Shown here piece after piece: positions 53,480 to 63,115 of a DNA stretch of 64,000 bases. Location of the stretch: NCBI RefSeq assembly GCF_014651075.1, contig NZ_BMWE01000001.1:186001-250000 (forward strand), in the 5' to 3' direction. Each line of letters starts with the position of its first letter. Positions within the stretch are counted from its first letter, which is position 1. The stretch is from Streptomyces djakartensis. Its GTDB lineage: Bacteria > Actinomycetota > Actinomycetes > Streptomycetales > Streptomycetaceae. The position numbers were made by a program, and so were the translations under genes. The notes under the pieces were generated by a model. It was not told the origin of the DNA. It ran no database searches and worked only from the letters and a program-made list of their open reading frames with translations.

Positions 53480-54280
53480 TCAGACCCCCGGCCACTCCGG
53501 CTTCCGCTTCTCGTTGAACGCCGCAACCCCTTCTGCCCGGTCCCCGGAAAACGCCACCGCCCGCCAAGCCGCGTCCTCCACCTCGAGCCCGGCCCGCAGG
53601 TCCAGCCCCTGCCCAAGCCGCAACGCCCGCTTCGCCGCCCGCAACCCCACCGGCGAGTTCCCCGCGATACGGGCCGCCAGCTCCAGCGCCGCCTCCCGGT
53701 CCCGCCCCTCCTCCACCACCTGGTCGACCAGCCCCAACTCCCCCGCCTCGACGGCCTCCACCCGCCGCGCCGAGAAGATCAGCTCCGCCGCCCGCGCCGC
53801 CCCCACCCGGCGCGGCAGCAACTGGGTCCCCCCGCCTCCGGGGATCACCCCCACGGACACCTCCGGCAGCCCCACCACCGCCGTACGGTCCGCCACGATC
53901 ACGTCACACGCCAGAGCCAGTTCGAACCCACCCCCCAGCGCGAACCCGTGCACCGCCGCCACCGTCGGTACCGGCAGCTCCAGCACCCCTGTGTACGCCC
54001 CCCGCGTCACCGGCCGCTGCCGCACCAGATCCGCGTCACTGAACGAGTTCCGCTCCTTCAAGTCGGCCCCGACGCAGAACGCCCGCTCATGCGACGAGGT
54101 CAGGACGACCACCCGCACGTCCCGGTCCTCCCCCAGCGCCGCACACGCCCCGGCGAGGGACCGGGCCATCTCGGTCGACACCGCGTTCATGGCCTTCGGC
54201 CGGTCGAGGACGAGCTCCGCCACGTGCCCCCGCTCGTGCCGCCGCACCAGCACGAACTCCCCGAACCGTTCCTCACTCAT
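53480..54280 (-). CDS. Enoyl-CoA hydratase/isomerase
   Basis: A 266-residue crotonase-fold protein. The oxyanion segments AFCVGADLKER and HGFALGGGFELA are intact, and the catalytic glutamate sits in LPEVSVGVIPGGGG (the second conserved Glu position is Gly/Ile-rich, so only one catalytic Glu is certain). It should hydrate enoyl-CoA in fatty-acid or branched-chain amino-acid breakdown. GGAGGG precedes ATG 54280. A dispersed repeat sits downstream. Confidence 0.9.
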   Translation of the reverse strand: MSEERFGEFVLVRRHERGHVAELVLDRPKAMNAVSTEMARSLAGACAALGEDRDVRVVVLTSSHERAFCVGADLKERNSFSDADLVRQRPVTRGAYTGVLELPVPTVAAVHGFALGGGFELALACDVIVADRTAVVGLPEVSVGVIPGGGGTQLLPRRVGAARAAELIFSARRVEAVEAGELGLVDQVVEEGRDREAALELAARIAGNSPVGLRAAKRALRLGQGLDLRAGLEVEDAAWRAVAFSGDRAEGVAAFNEKRKPEWPGV

Positions 54281-54495
54281 GACACCCTCCGGTTAACGCG
54301 GGTTAACTACATCGCCGCTCCGATCATCGCAGCCGCACCCCGCCGGCGAAAGAGCGGACGTGACCGCTTCCCCCAACCAGCACCCGCCCACCCGTTCGAG
54401 TGACATCCGCTCAACTCCGACCCGATCGCCCATGGGAGCGCATAGCGTGCATCCGCGACGGCGCACAGGGGGCGCATGCGCATCGGGGAGGGACC

Positions 54496-55122
54496 GTGAG
54501 GACGACGAACACGCCGACGAGGCCGGAGCGGGACACCGGGGTCGCCCCCCGCGCCCGGGGCCGGCACCGCAAGCCCCGCCCCCGCAAGGCCCTGCTCGCC
54601 GCCGGCGGCCTCGCGCTGGCGGCGGGAGCCCTGAGCCTCGTACGCCTGGCCCACGGCCCGGGCTCCGACGGCGCCGGCACCGTCGAGGCCGGACCCCGCC
54701 CGGACGCGGCCACCACCGCCACGGACCAGGCCGCCGACACCGCCGCCACGGTCGTCCCGGCCGCTCCCGACGCGGGCCCCTCCTCACCCACCGCACTGGG
54801 CGGCCTGACCCCCTCGCCGGGCGCCCGCGGTCCGGACGCCGCCTCCCGCTCCCGGCCCCAGGCGACCGGCGCCCGGGAGACACGCCGCACGGCCGGGGCT
54901 CCCCCGACCGCGACCACCGCCGGCACCACGCCCGTCCATGACATGAGGAACGCCCCGGCGCCGAGAACCCCGGGCCCGGCCCCGGCCTCGGCACCGCCAT
55001 CGAGCAGGACGGCCCCCACCCCGGCGCCGAAGGAGCCCGACGAGCCGAAGAAGCCGCGCGACCCCGGACTGTGCGTCCCGGCCATCGGTCTGTGCGTGGA
55101 GAGCCCGTGGCGCCGCGGCTGA
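54496..55122 (+). CDS. Membrane-anchored Pro/Ala-rich hypothetical protein
   Basis: A 208-residue protein: a basic cytoplasmic N-terminus (RARGRHRKPRPRK), one membrane helix or uncleaved signal (about 32-50, ALLAAGGLALAAGALSL), then about 140 residues of Pro/Ala/Thr/Gly low-complexity outer sequence and a short C-terminal motif with two Cys (LCVPAIGLCVESPW). GTG at 54496 follows GGGGAGGG. I do not recognise it; the Cys pair at the very end may form a disulfide loop. Converges with the cyclase gene. Confidence 0.75.
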   Translation: MRTTNTPTRPERDTGVAPRARGRHRKPRPRKALLAAGGLALAAGALSLVRLAHGPGSDGAGTVEAGPRPDAATTATDQAADTAATVVPAAPDAGPSSPTALGGLTPSPGARGPDAASRSRPQATGARETRRTAGAPPTATTAGTTPVHDMRNAPAPRTPGPAPASAPPSSRTAPTPAPKEPDEPKKPRDPGLCVPAIGLCVESPWRRG

Positions 55123-55141
55123 CGCCCCTGCCGGCCGTCCG

Positions 55142-56248
55142 TCAGCCGCCGTTGTCCCGCCGCGTGAGCAGCCACGGCTCCACGACGCCCAGCCCACGGA
55201 CCGGCCGCTGCCACATCGGCTGCAACCCGAACCGGTACACCGGCGGCTCCTCGCCCTCCTTCTCCGCGGTCGCGGCCTCTTCGGCCGCCTCCGCCTCGGA
55301 GGCCGGGGCATCCTGCGTGCGTATCAGCTCCTCGGCGAAGGCGGTGTCGACCAGGACGGCGTCCTTGGGCGCTATCGAGGTGAGCCGGGAGGCCAGATTC
55401 ACGGTCGTACCGAAGACATCGCCCATTCGGGTGGTGACCGTCCCGAACGCCATACCGACGCGCAGCTCCGGCATCGTCTCGTCGTGCGCCATGGTCTCGA
55501 TCAGGCGCAGGGCGATCTCGGCGGCCGTGCCCGCGTCGTCGGCGGCGTACAGCACCTCGTCGCCGAGGGTCTTGATCAGCCGGCCGCCGTTGGCGGCGAC
55601 CAGGTCGGCGGCCGTGGTCTCGAACGCCTCGACCAGCTCGCCGAGCTCCTCCTCCTCCATCCGGCGGGTCAGCCGCGTGAACCCCACCAGGTCCGCGAAA
55701 CCGACCGCGAGCCGCCGGTCGACCATCTCCTCGTCGTCCGCGGCCTGCACGACCCGCCCGGCCGAGGCGGCGAGCTGGCGACGCCAGACGTACACCAGGA
55801 ACTCCTCAAGCTCGGGCAGGAGCAGCTCGACGATCGGGTACGTCACCTCGGTGCGCGTCATGCCCGGCTCGGGCGGCTCCGTCAGCCCCTCCAGAAAGGA
55901 GTCGATCTGCCACTCGGCGAGCCGCGCGGTGGTCTGCCCGGTGGACCGGGCCACCTGTACTGCCATCGCCTCGCTCAGCAGTCCCGCCTCGACGAGACCG
56001 GCGAGCCGCCGCAGGGCCAGGACGTCCGCCTCGGTGAGAGCCTTGGCCTGCCCGATGTCGGCGAAGCCCATCGCCCGCCAGAAGCGGGAGGCCAGCTCCA
56101 TGGAGACGCCGGCGCTGCGAGCCGCCTGAAACGGTGTGTAGCGGCGCTCGGCGCCCAGGATGAGCCCTTCCAGGCGCAGGGCGAGCGGATCCTCGCCGGA
56201 GTCGGCGCCCTGCGCGTCCGTGCCGGAACCCGAGTCGTCGACGGTCAC
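55142..56248 (-). CDS. cya: Adenylate cyclase (class III)
   Basis: A 368-residue class III cyclase. Residues 1-190 are a helical N-terminal region (with an HTH-like/regulatory segment). Residues about 195-320 are the catalytic domain with the metal-binding Asp residues in FADLVGFTRL and LGDEVLYA and the transition-state motif near VNLASRL. No membrane helix, so it is cytosolic. The start is GTG at 56248. The position beside birA and the acc genes matches what I remember of the Streptomyces cya locus, whose cAMP affects germination and antibiotic production. Confidence 0.93.
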   Translation of the reverse strand: MTVDDSGSGTDAQGADSGEDPLALRLEGLILGAERRYTPFQAARSAGVSMELASRFWRAMGFADIGQAKALTEADVLALRRLAGLVEAGLLSEAMAVQVARSTGQTTARLAEWQIDSFLEGLTEPPEPGMTRTEVTYPIVELLLPELEEFLVYVWRRQLAASAGRVVQAADDEEMVDRRLAVGFADLVGFTRLTRRMEEEELGELVEAFETTAADLVAANGGRLIKTLGDEVLYAADDAGTAAEIALRLIETMAHDETMPELRVGMAFGTVTTRMGDVFGTTVNLASRLTSIAPKDAVLVDTAFAEELIRTQDAPASEAEAAEEAATAEKEGEEPPVYRFGLQPMWQRPVRGLGVVEPWLLTRRDNGG

Positions 56249-56567
56249 GCGTGTTGCCCTTCCGATCTGTCACGGTCATGTATCGACCGGCCTCAACTCT
56301 ACGGCAGTGTGCGCCAGCTCACTCCGTTAGGTTCAGCCGATGGGTGGGGGCCCGGTGCTGCCGGGGGCTCGGCGATTTCCCCACCATCCCCAAGGGGCTG
56401 CGCCCCCAGGACCCCCGATCGGCCTGAACGGCCTCGTCCTCAATCACCGGACGGGCTGGGTGATGCTGATCGGCGCACCCAGCAGCGGGCAGCCGTGCCG
56501 CAGAGCGACGGGGGGCGCAGCGGCACCCCGTTCCGCCGGGCCGCGGACCCACCCCCTACCTCCGCCC
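56249..56567. other. Intergenic region cya / birA with repeat fragment
   Basis: The 319 bases contain a repeat fragment typical of Streptomyces intergenic DNA (CGGCCTCGTCCTCAATCACC at about 56428-56447) and a degenerate GGGCGCAGCGGCACCCCG piece near 56513. No credible gene is seen; frames here on the plus strand have no family resemblance. Confidence 0.6.
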
Positions 56568-57461
56568 TCACGCCGGCCTCAGATGCACGATGTCCCCGGC
56601 CCCGACAGGCTCCTGCACCCCCTCCCCCGTGGCCAGCACCAACCGCCCGTCCCCGTCCACGGCCACCGCCTCCCCCACAACGGCACGGTCACCCGGCAAT
56701 TCCGCCCGCACCTCCCTGCCGAGCGTCGCGCACCCGGCCACATACGCCTCCTGCAACCCGCACGCCCCCGCGTCACCCCCGGCCGCACGCCACTTCCCGT
56801 ACCACTCCTCGAGCGAACGAAGCACTCCCCGGAGCAAAGGATCCCGGTCCGTACTGACGGCCCCCGCCAGACCCAGCGACCCCGCCGTCGGCACCGGCAG
56901 CTCGTCCGCCTTGAGCGACACGTTGATGCCGACCCCGATCACGACCCCGCCGTCCCCGGCCCGCTCGGCCAGGATGCCCCCGGCCTTGCGTTCCTCTCCG
57001 CCCACCGTGACCAGCAGGTCGTTCGGCCACTTCAGCGCCGTGTCCACGCCCGCCGCCCGGGACAGCCCCGTCGCCACCGCCACCCCCGTGAGCAGCGGCA
57101 GCCACCCCCACCGCGCGACCGGTACCTCGCCGGGCGTGAGGAGCACGGAGAAGAAGAGGCCCGAGCGCGGCGGCGCCGACCACTGCCGGTCCAGACGCCC
57201 CCGCCCGGCGGTCTGCTCCTCGGCGACCAGCACCGCGCCCTCCGCGGCCCTGCCCTCACCGGCCCGGGCCACCAGGTCGGAGTTGGTGGAGCCGGTGCGC
57301 TGCACCACGTCCACCTCCGACCACAACGCTCCCTCATGCACCAGGCCGCGGCGCAGGGCGGCGGCGTTGAGGGGCGGGCGATCGAGGTCGGACCATCGGC
57401 TCGGCCTCGGCTCACTGGGTCCGTCGGGCGGGTTTCCATCTGCACCTGGTGGCGTCTTCAT
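56568..57461 (-). CDS. birA: Biotin--[acetyl-CoA-carboxylase] ligase
   Basis: A 297-residue biotin protein ligase, which would attach biotin to the AccA2 biotin-carrier lysine encoded 4 kb away. The biotin-binding loop AGRGRLDRQW (GRGR), the KWPNDLL motif and GIGINV are intact, and the C-terminal SH3-like cap is present. There is no N-terminal helix-turn-helix, so it is a monofunctional ligase without repressor function. ATG at 57461 (MKTPPGADG) is chosen. Divergent from pccB with a shared 209-base promoter region. Confidence 0.95.
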   Translation of the reverse strand: MKTPPGADGNPPDGPSEPRPSRWSDLDRPPLNAAALRRGLVHEGALWSEVDVVQRTGSTNSDLVARAGEGRAAEGAVLVAEEQTAGRGRLDRQWSAPPRSGLFFSVLLTPGEVPVARWGWLPLLTGVAVATGLSRAAGVDTALKWPNDLLVTVGGEERKAGGILAERAGDGGVVIGVGINVSLKADELPVPTAGSLGLAGAVSTDRDPLLRGVLRSLEEWYGKWRAAGGDAGACGLQEAYVAGCATLGREVRAELPGDRAVVGEAVAVDGDGRLVLATGEGVQEPVGAGDIVHLRPA

Positions 57462-57614
57462 GCAAGCCACCCTAGGTTTGAAACCCCCCATCCCGCAGAG
57501 GGAGTGGATCCCGTCCGGGTCCCGTCCCGGTCCGCCCCGTAGGTCTCATCGGCGTTCCTGGGAAGACGGGGACGGTGTGGCAAACGCCGCACTGCCGATG
57601 TGGAGGCACCCCAC

Positions 57615-57631
57615 TACTCTACGAATGAGTA
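57615..57631. promoter_or_regulatory. Inverted repeat between birA and pccB
   Basis: TACTC-7-GAGTA, a perfect short inverted repeat, sits 40 bases before the pccB start in the divergent region, overlapping a TACTCT -10-like box. It is a plausible operator controlling pccB, birA or both. Confidence 0.4.
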
Positions 57632-57670
57632 ACCGTCCCCCCTTTTGAGCAGGCAGGGAGCCGCATCCCG

Positions 57671-59275
57671 ATGTCCGAGCCGGAAGAGCAGCAGCAGCCT
57701 GACATTCACACGACCGCGGGCAAGCTCGCGGATCTGCAGCGCCGCATCGAGGAAGCGACGCACGCCGGCTCCGCACGCGCCGTCGAAAAGCAGCACGCCA
57801 AGGGCAAGCTGACGGCCCGTGAACGGATCGAGCTCCTGCTCGACGAGGGCTCCTTCGTCGAACTCGACGAGTTCGCCCGGCACCGTTCCACCAATTTCGG
57901 CCTCGACAGCAACCGGCCGTACGGGGACGGGGTCGTCACCGGGTACGGCACCGTCGACGGCCGGCCCGTCGCCGTGTTCTCCCAGGACTTCACCGTCTTC
58001 GGCGGGGCCCTCGGCGAGGTCTACGGGCAGAAGATCGTCAAGGTCATGGACTTCGCGCTGAAGACCGGCTGCCCGGTCATCGGCATCAACGACTCCGGCG
58101 GCGCCCGTATCCAGGAGGGCGTGGCCTCGCTGGGCGCCTACGGCGAGATCTTCCGCCGCAACACGCACGCCTCCGGTGTGATCCCCCAGATCAGCCTGGT
58201 CGTCGGCCCGTGTGCGGGCGGGGCCGTCTACTCCCCCGCCATCACCGACTTCACGGTCATGGTCGACCAGACCTCGCACATGTTCATCACCGGGCCCGAC
58301 GTCATCAAGACCGTCACCGGCGAGGACGTCGGCTTCGAGGAGCTGGGCGGCGCCCGTACGCACAACTCGACCTCCGGTGTGGCCCACCACATGGCCGGGG
58401 ACGAGAAGGACGCGATCGAGTACATCAAGCAGCTGCTGTCGTACCTGCCGTCCAACAACCTCTCCGAGCCGCCGGCCTTCCCCGAGGAGGCCGACCTCGA
58501 GCTCACCGACGAGGACCGCGAGCTGGACGCGATCGTCCCGGACAGCGCGAACCAGCCGTACGACATGCACGCGGTGATCGAGCACGTCCTGGACGACGCC
58601 GAGTTCTTCGAGACGCAGCCGCTGTTCGCGCCGAACATCGTCACCGGCTTCGGCCGGGTCGAGGGGCGCCCGGTCGGCATCGTCGCCAACCAGCCGACGC
58701 AGCTCGCCGGGTGCCTGGACATCAAGGCCAGCGAGAAGGCGGCCCGCTTCGTGCGGACCTGCGACGCCTTCAACGTCCCGGTCATCACCTTCGTCGACGT
58801 CCCCGGCTTCCTGCCCGGCGTGGGCCAGGAGCACGACGGCATCATCCGGCGCGGCGCCAAGCTGATCTACGCGTACGCCGAGGCGACCGTCCCGCTCATC
58901 ACCGTCATCACCCGCAAGGCGTTCGGCGGTGCGTACGACGTCATGGGCTCCAAGCACCTGGGGGCCGACCTCAACCTCGCCTGGCCCACCGCCCAGATCG
59001 CCGTCATGGGCGCCCAGGGCGCGGTCAACATCCTGCACCGCCGGACCCTGGCCGAGGCGGAGGCGGGCGGCGAGGACCTGGAGGCGGTCCGGGCCCGGCT
59101 GATCCAGGAGTACGAGGACGCGCTCCTCAACCCCTACGTCGCGGCCGAGCGCGGCTACGTCGACGCGGTGATCATGCCGTCCGAGACCCGTCGCCACGTG
59201 GTACGGGGCCTGCGTCAACTGCGGACGAAGCGGGAATCCCTGCCTCCGAAGAAGCACGGCAACATCCCCCTCTAG
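57671..59275 (+). CDS. pccB: Propionyl-CoA carboxylase beta subunit
   Basis: A 534-residue carboxyltransferase of the acyl-CoA carboxylase complex, moving CO2 from biotin to propionyl-CoA to make methylmalonyl-CoA, a polyketide extender unit. The oxyanion-forming SGGARIQEG (142-150) and [11 protein letters not shown] (419-429) are intact. The Asp at 423 (D422 in S. coelicolor numbering) is the residue known to give propionyl-CoA preference, where the acetyl-preferring paralogue has Ile. The AGGGAG site and the normal length support the start. The epsilon subunit gene follows by 15 bases. Confidence 0.97.
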   Translation: MSEPEEQQQPDIHTTAGKLADLQRRIEEATHAGSARAVEKQHAKGKLTARERIELLLDEGSFVELDEFARHRSTNFGLDSNRPYGDGVVTGYGTVDGRPVAVFSQDFTVFGGALGEVYGQKIVKVMDFALKTGCPVIGINDSGGARIQEGVASLGAYGEIFRRNTHASGVIPQISLVVGPCAGGAVYSPAITDFTVMVDQTSHMFITGPDVIKTVTGEDVGFEELGGARTHNSTSGVAHHMAGDEKDAIEYIKQLLSYLPSNNLSEPPAFPEEADLELTDEDRELDAIVPDSANQPYDMHAVIEHVLDDAEFFETQPLFAPNIVTGFGRVEGRPVGIVANQPTQLAGCLDIKASEKAARFVRTCDAFNVPVITFVDVPGFLPGVGQEHDGIIRRGAKLIYAYAEATVPLITVITRKAFGGAYDVMGSKHLGADLNLAWPTAQIAVMGAQGAVNILHRRTLAEAEAGGEDLEAVRARLIQEYEDALLNPYVAAERGYVDAVIMPSETRRHVVRGLRQLRTKRESLPPKKHGNIPL

Positions 59276-59290
59276 CCACCAGGAGCCCAC

Positions 59291-59500
59291 ATGACGATCA
59301 AGGTCGTACGGGGCAACCCGACCCCGGAGGAGCTGGCCGCCGCCCTGGCGGTGGTCAGGGCCCGCGCCGTGGCGGCAGCGGCAACACCGCCCGGCGCGCC
59401 GACGTCCCGCGACTCCTGGTCCGACCCGTCCCGTATCGCGGCGCACCGCCTGCCCCAGCCCGGGCCGGCGTCGTGGGGCCGCACCTACTGGCCGGTCTGA
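59291..59500 (+). CDS. pccE: Acyl-CoA carboxylase epsilon subunit
   Basis: A 69-residue basic polypeptide with the signature N-terminus IKVVRGNPTPEELAAALAVV and an Ala-rich tail ending WGRTYWPV. Epsilon subunits stabilise and activate the alpha/beta complex of actinomycete acyl-CoA carboxylases. AGGAG precedes the ATG. Together with pccB it forms an operon that probably extends to the small membrane gene. Confidence 0.95.
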   Translation: MTIKVVRGNPTPEELAAALAVVRARAVAAAATPPGAPTSRDSWSDPSRIAAHRLPQPGPASWGRTYWPV

Positions 59501-59601
59501 CAGACCCACGGCCCGCAGCCGAAACACGACCCCGGCCGCGGGCCCGCAACTTGAGTACCCGTACTCAGGCGCTCGGGCCCGGACCGCCGCACGCTGGTGG
59601 C

Positions 59602-59730
59602 ATGCTGTGGTCCGACCCCGAGAACGAACCGCCGAAAGAACTGCGCGATACGCAGGACATGCTTCGGCGACTGGGCGTTCTCATGGCACTGGCCATGTTC
59701 CTGGCCATGCTGGTGATCGGCGTGAGGTGA
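59602..59730 (+). CDS. 42-residue single-helix membrane protein
   Basis: A very short gene in frame with start ATG 59602: a charged N-terminal half (WSDPENEPPKELRDTQDM) and one membrane helix (VLMALAMFLAMLVIGVR). Codon use is Streptomyces-like and the layout (acidic, then helix) is unlikely to arise by chance. It lies between pccE and maf in the same direction, as a small hypothetical protein does at this locus in S. coelicolor as far as I remember. Function unknown. Confidence 0.7.
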   Translation: MLWSDPENEPPKELRDTQDMLRRLGVLMALAMFLAMLVIGVR

Positions 59731-59748
59731 CGCCGATACGCTGAACGC

Positions 59749-60369
59749 ATGACAGATCAGCCGCGCCGCCGACTCGTCCTCGCCTCCCAGTCCCCCGCCC
59801 GGCTGGGACTGCTCCGCCAGGCCGGACTCGCCCCCGAGGTGATCGTGAGCGGCGTCGACGAGGACGCCGTCACCGCCCCCACACCCGCCGATCTGGCGCT
59901 CGCCCTCGCCGAGGCCAAGGCCTCCGTCGTGGCCGCCCGTCCCGAGGTCAAGGGCGCGCTCGTGATCGGCTGTGACTCGGTGCTCGATCTGGACGGCCAG
60001 GCCCTCGGCAAGCCGGCGGACGCCGAGGAGGCCACCGCACGCTGGAAGGCGATGCGCAAACGGGCCGGGACCCTCCAGACCGGCCACTGCGTGTATGACA
60101 CGGCCACCGGCCGGTACGCCTCCGCCACCGCGTCCACGGTCGTCCACTTCGGCGACCCCACCGACGAGGAGATCGCCGCGTACGTCGCCTCCGGCGAACC
60201 CCTCTACGTCGCCGGGGCGTTCACGCTCGACGGCCGCTCGGCGCCGTTCATCGACGGCATCGACGGCGACCACGGCAACGTGATCGGCATCAGCCTGCCC
60301 CTCGTCCGGCGGCTCCTCGCCGACCTGGGCGTCGGCATCACGGAGTTGTGGGCGCCGGCGGAGAAGTGA
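59749..60369 (+). CDS. maf: Maf-family nucleoside triphosphate pyrophosphatase
   Basis: A 206-residue Maf protein, hydrolysing non-canonical or modified nucleoside triphosphates to monophosphates. The signature [16 protein letters not shown] (residues 10-25) and the catalytic [14 protein letters not shown] are intact. The gene is 18 bases after the small membrane gene, so co-transcribed. Its last 32 bases overlap the tail of the convergent membrane gene. Confidence 0.95.
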   Translation: MTDQPRRRLVLASQSPARLGLLRQAGLAPEVIVSGVDEDAVTAPTPADLALALAEAKASVVAARPEVKGALVIGCDSVLDLDGQALGKPADAEEATARWKAMRKRAGTLQTGHCVYDTATGRYASATASTVVHFGDPTDEEIAAYVASGEPLYVAGAFTLDGRSAPFIDGIDGDHGNVIGISLPLVRRLLADLGVGITELWAPAEK

Positions 60370-60814
60370 CCGGGCCCCCGTCGCCGCCCGTCCCGCCCTC
60401 GGGCACGGCGTCGGCGGGCTCGGCCGGACTGTCGTACGTCATCAGCAGCAGCACGATCAGGCCGAGTACCAGCACCATGAACACGAACGCCGGCCAGCCG
60501 ACCGGCCCCCAGGTGAACGCGCCCAGCAGCCCGTGCACGACCGCCGCGCTGATCAGCAGCACACGCCCGAGGCCGGCCGGGGGCCGGTTCCGCAGCGCCA
60601 CCAGCAAGGCGACCAGGCCGCACAGCGCGAAGTAGAGACCGAAGACGATGCCGCCGACCTTCGACGACAGGGACATCATGTGCGGGTCGAGTCCGGCCAG
60701 GGACATGTCCTGACGGTCGACGACGACTCCGAGGAACCAGTTCAGCGCGGCGATGCCGAACGCCTCGCCGAAGAGCACCACCGCCACGATCCACGCCACC
60801 GGCCTGCGCACCAC
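60338..60814 (-). CDS. Four-helix membrane protein
   Basis: A 158-residue membrane protein with four hydrophobic helices ([20 protein letters not shown], then [38 protein letters not shown] and [17 protein letters not shown]) and a short Gly/Pro-rich C-terminus. Function unknown. Three GTG codons at 60826, 60814 and 60811 compete as start; 60814 is used because AAGGGA precedes it. Its 3' end overlaps maf on the other strand by 32 bases. Confidence 0.8.
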   Translation of the reverse strand: MVRRPVAWIVAVVLFGEAFGIAALNWFLGVVVDRQDMSLAGLDPHMMSLSSKVGGIVFGLYFALCGLVALLVALRNRPPAGLGRVLLISAAVVHGLLGAFTWGPVGWPAFVFMVLVLGLIVLLLMTYDSPAEPADAVPEGGTGGDGGPVTSPPAPTTP

Positions 60815-61151
60815 CGGGCCACCCACTTCCCTTCGAGGACACCGGGGAACGCTACTAACCGGTAAACCGAGGGACAAGGCCCAGGCAGCAGGCAAAGAAT
60901 CATTGGGCCATTCGTAGGGACTCCACAAAGAAACCGAGTGGCCCGCAGCACGTGATGACAGAGACCTTGGCCACAGGGGACGGCTAGGGTTTCCCGGAAG
61001 AGTGCTGCGTACTGCGGTACGACAAGGGATTTTGCGGGTCGAGCGAGCCTCGCATCACGCTCCGTGTGGGCAAGCTCACCACTGGGGACGGGTCGAAGTG
61101 CCGTGTCGGCAGTCCCTAAACTCGGCTTGTTTCAAGGAGGGAGCCTCAATC
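60815..61151. other. Divergent promoter region upstream of accA2
   Basis: 337 bases with no gene. A possible accA2 promoter has -10 box TAAACT at about 61116-61121 with weak -35. AAGGAGG at 61134-61140 is the ribosome-binding site, 11 bases from the GTG. The left part contains the start region of the four-helix membrane gene. Confidence 0.5.
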
Positions 61152-62924
61152 GTGCGCAAGGTGCTCATCGCCAACCGTGGCGAAATCGCTGTCCGCGTGG
61201 CCCGGGCCTGCCGGGACGCCGGGATCGCGAGCGTTGCCGTCTACGCCGACCCGGACCGGGACGCTCTGCATGTCCGCGCCGCGGATGAGGCGTTCGCCCT
61301 GGGCGGTGACACGCCGGGCACCAGTTACCTCGACATCGAGAAGGTGCTGGGCGCCGCCCGTGAGTCCGGGGCGGACGCGATCCACCCGGGCTACGGCTTC
61401 CTCTCCGAGAACGCGGACTTCGCGCAGGCGGTGCTGGACGCGGGTCTGATCTGGATCGGCCCGCCGCCGCAGGCGATCCGTGACCTGGGTGACAAGGTCG
61501 CCGCCCGGCACATCGCGCAGCGCGCGGGTGCCCCGCTGGTGGCCGGCACGCCCGACCCGGTCTCCGGTGCGGAGGAGGTCGTCGCCTTCGCCGAGCAGCA
61601 CGGTCTGCCGATCGCGATCAAGGCGGCCTTCGGTGGCGGTGGCCGCGGCCTGAAGGTGGCGCGGACGCTGGAAGAGGTGCCGGAGCTGTACGACTCGGCC
61701 GTCCGTGAGGCGGTCGCCGCGTTCGGCCGGGGTGAGTGCTTCGTGGAGCGCTACCTCGACAAGCCGCGGCACGTGGAGACGCAGTGCCTGGCCGACAAGC
61801 ACGGCAACGTGGTCGTGGTCTCCACCCGTGACTGCTCGCTCCAGCGCCGGCACCAGAAGCTGGTCGAGGAGGCGCCCGCGCCGTTCCTGTCCGACGAGCA
61901 GGTCGCCGAGCTGTACTCCTCCTCGAAGGCGATCCTGAAGGAGGCCGGCTACGTCGGCGCCGGCACGGTGGAGTTCCTGGTCGGCAACGACGGCACGATC
62001 TCCTTCCTGGAGGTCAACACCCGCCTCCAGGTGGAGCACCCGGTGACCGAGGAGGTCGCCGGTATCGACCTGGTGCGGGAGATGTTCCGTATCGCCGACG
62101 GCGAGGAGCTGGGTTACGACGACCCGGTGCTGCGGGGACACTCGTTCGAGTTCCGCATCAACGGTGAGGACCCGGGCCGCAACTTCCTGCCCGCCCCGGG
62201 CACGGTCACGAGGTTCGACCCGCCGTCCGGTCCGGGTGTCCGGCTGGACGCGGGTGTCGAGTCCGGCTCGGTCATCGGCCCGGCGTGGGACTCGCTGCTG
62301 GCCAAGCTGATCGTCACCGGCCGCACGCGCAAGGAGGCCCTGGAGCGGGCCTCGCGAGCGCTGGAGGAGTTCCAGGTCGAGGGCATGGCGACCGCGATCC
62401 CGTTCCACCGCGCGGTGGTGAAGGACCCGGCGTTCGCCCCCGAGCGCACGGGTTCGGACGCGCCCTTCACGGTCCACACCCGCTGGATCGAGACCGAGTT
62501 CGTCAACGAGATCAAGCCGTTCGCGGCGCCCGCGGACGTGGAGACGGACGAGGAGCCGGGCCGCGAGACGGTCGTCGTCGAGGTCGGCGGCAAGCGCCTG
62601 GAGGTCTCCCTGCCGTCCTCGCTGGGCATGTCCCTGGCCCGCACGGGCCTCGCGGCCGGGGCCAAGCCCAAGCGCCGCGCGGCGAAGAAGTCGGGCCCGG
62701 TGGCCTCCGGCGACACCCTCGCCTCCCCGATGCAGGGCACGATCGTCAAGGTCGCCGTCGAGGAGGGCCAGGAGGTCAAGGAGGGCGACCTGGTCGTCGT
62801 CCTGGAGGCCATGAAGATGGAGCAGCCGCTCAACGCCCACAAGGCCGGCACGATCAAGGGCCTGTCGGCCGAGATCGGCGCGTCGGTCACGTCGGGCGGG
62901 GCGATCTGCGAGATCAAGGACTGA
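61152..62924 (+). CDS. accA2: Acyl-CoA carboxylase alpha subunit (biotin carboxylase plus BCCP)
   Basis: A 590-residue fused biotin carboxylase and biotin carboxyl-carrier subunit that serves acetyl- and propionyl-CoA carboxylases. The biotin-carboxylase ATP-grasp domain is at 1-450 ([18 protein letters not shown] loop [11 protein letters not shown], and the RHVETQ segment). After a linker of about 70 residues rich in Ala/Lys comes the BCCP domain (520-590) with the biotinylation lysine K555 in EAMKMEQ. Length equals AccA2 of S. coelicolor. GTG at 61152 has an AAGGAGG site. It partners PccB and PccE encoded just upstream and is the BirA substrate. Confidence 0.97.
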   Translation: MRKVLIANRGEIAVRVARACRDAGIASVAVYADPDRDALHVRAADEAFALGGDTPGTSYLDIEKVLGAARESGADAIHPGYGFLSENADFAQAVLDAGLIWIGPPPQAIRDLGDKVAARHIAQRAGAPLVAGTPDPVSGAEEVVAFAEQHGLPIAIKAAFGGGGRGLKVARTLEEVPELYDSAVREAVAAFGRGECFVERYLDKPRHVETQCLADKHGNVVVVSTRDCSLQRRHQKLVEEAPAPFLSDEQVAELYSSSKAILKEAGYVGAGTVEFLVGNDGTISFLEVNTRLQVEHPVTEEVAGIDLVREMFRIADGEELGYDDPVLRGHSFEFRINGEDPGRNFLPAPGTVTRFDPPSGPGVRLDAGVESGSVIGPAWDSLLAKLIVTGRTRKEALERASRALEEFQVEGMATAIPFHRAVVKDPAFAPERTGSDAPFTVHTRWIETEFVNEIKPFAAPADVETDEEPGRETVVVEVGGKRLEVSLPSSLGMSLARTGLAAGAKPKRRAAKKSGPVASGDTLASPMQGTIVKVAVEEGQEVKEGDLVVVLEAMKMEQPLNAHKAGTIKGLSAEIGASVTSGGAICEIKD

Positions 62925-62939
62925 GGCCAGGCCGCCTGT

Positions 62940-62990
62940 CCCCCGGCGCGGGCGCCTACCCACTCGGGTGGGTCGGGGCCGCGCCGGGGG
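62940..62990 (+). terminator. Terminator-like long hairpin after accA2
   Basis: CCCCCGGCGCGG (62940-62951) pairs with CCGCGCCGGGGG (62979-62990). An inner ACCCAC/GTGGGT hairpin sits in the loop. It follows the accA2 stop by 15 bases. There is no T run. Confidence 0.7.
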
Positions 62991-63076
62991 GTGTCCGTCC
63001 TCGGAACGGCGCGATGGAGTCGGATACCGAGTGACTCCCCGTTGACGCGCCAACCGCTGCGGGCGGACACCCCCCG
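62985..63076. other. Long-range inverted repeat downstream of accA2
   Basis: CGGGGGGTGTCCG (62985-62997) and its perfect complement CGGACACCCCCCG (63064-63076) enclose 66 bases that include a second short stem. The arms overlap the terminator 3' arm. The segment could fold as one large stem-loop RNA or be a mobile-repeat scar. Confidence 0.55.
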
Positions 63077-63115
63077 ACACGTCCCCTTCTCGCCATACGC
63101 GGCTGCACGCCGTCT

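Noticed and set aside
59510..59544. GGCCCGC/GCGGGCC inverted repeat after pccE as a terminator.
   Set aside because: The stem is only 7 pairs with a 21-base loop and no T run, and a co-directional gene follows, so evidence is too weak.
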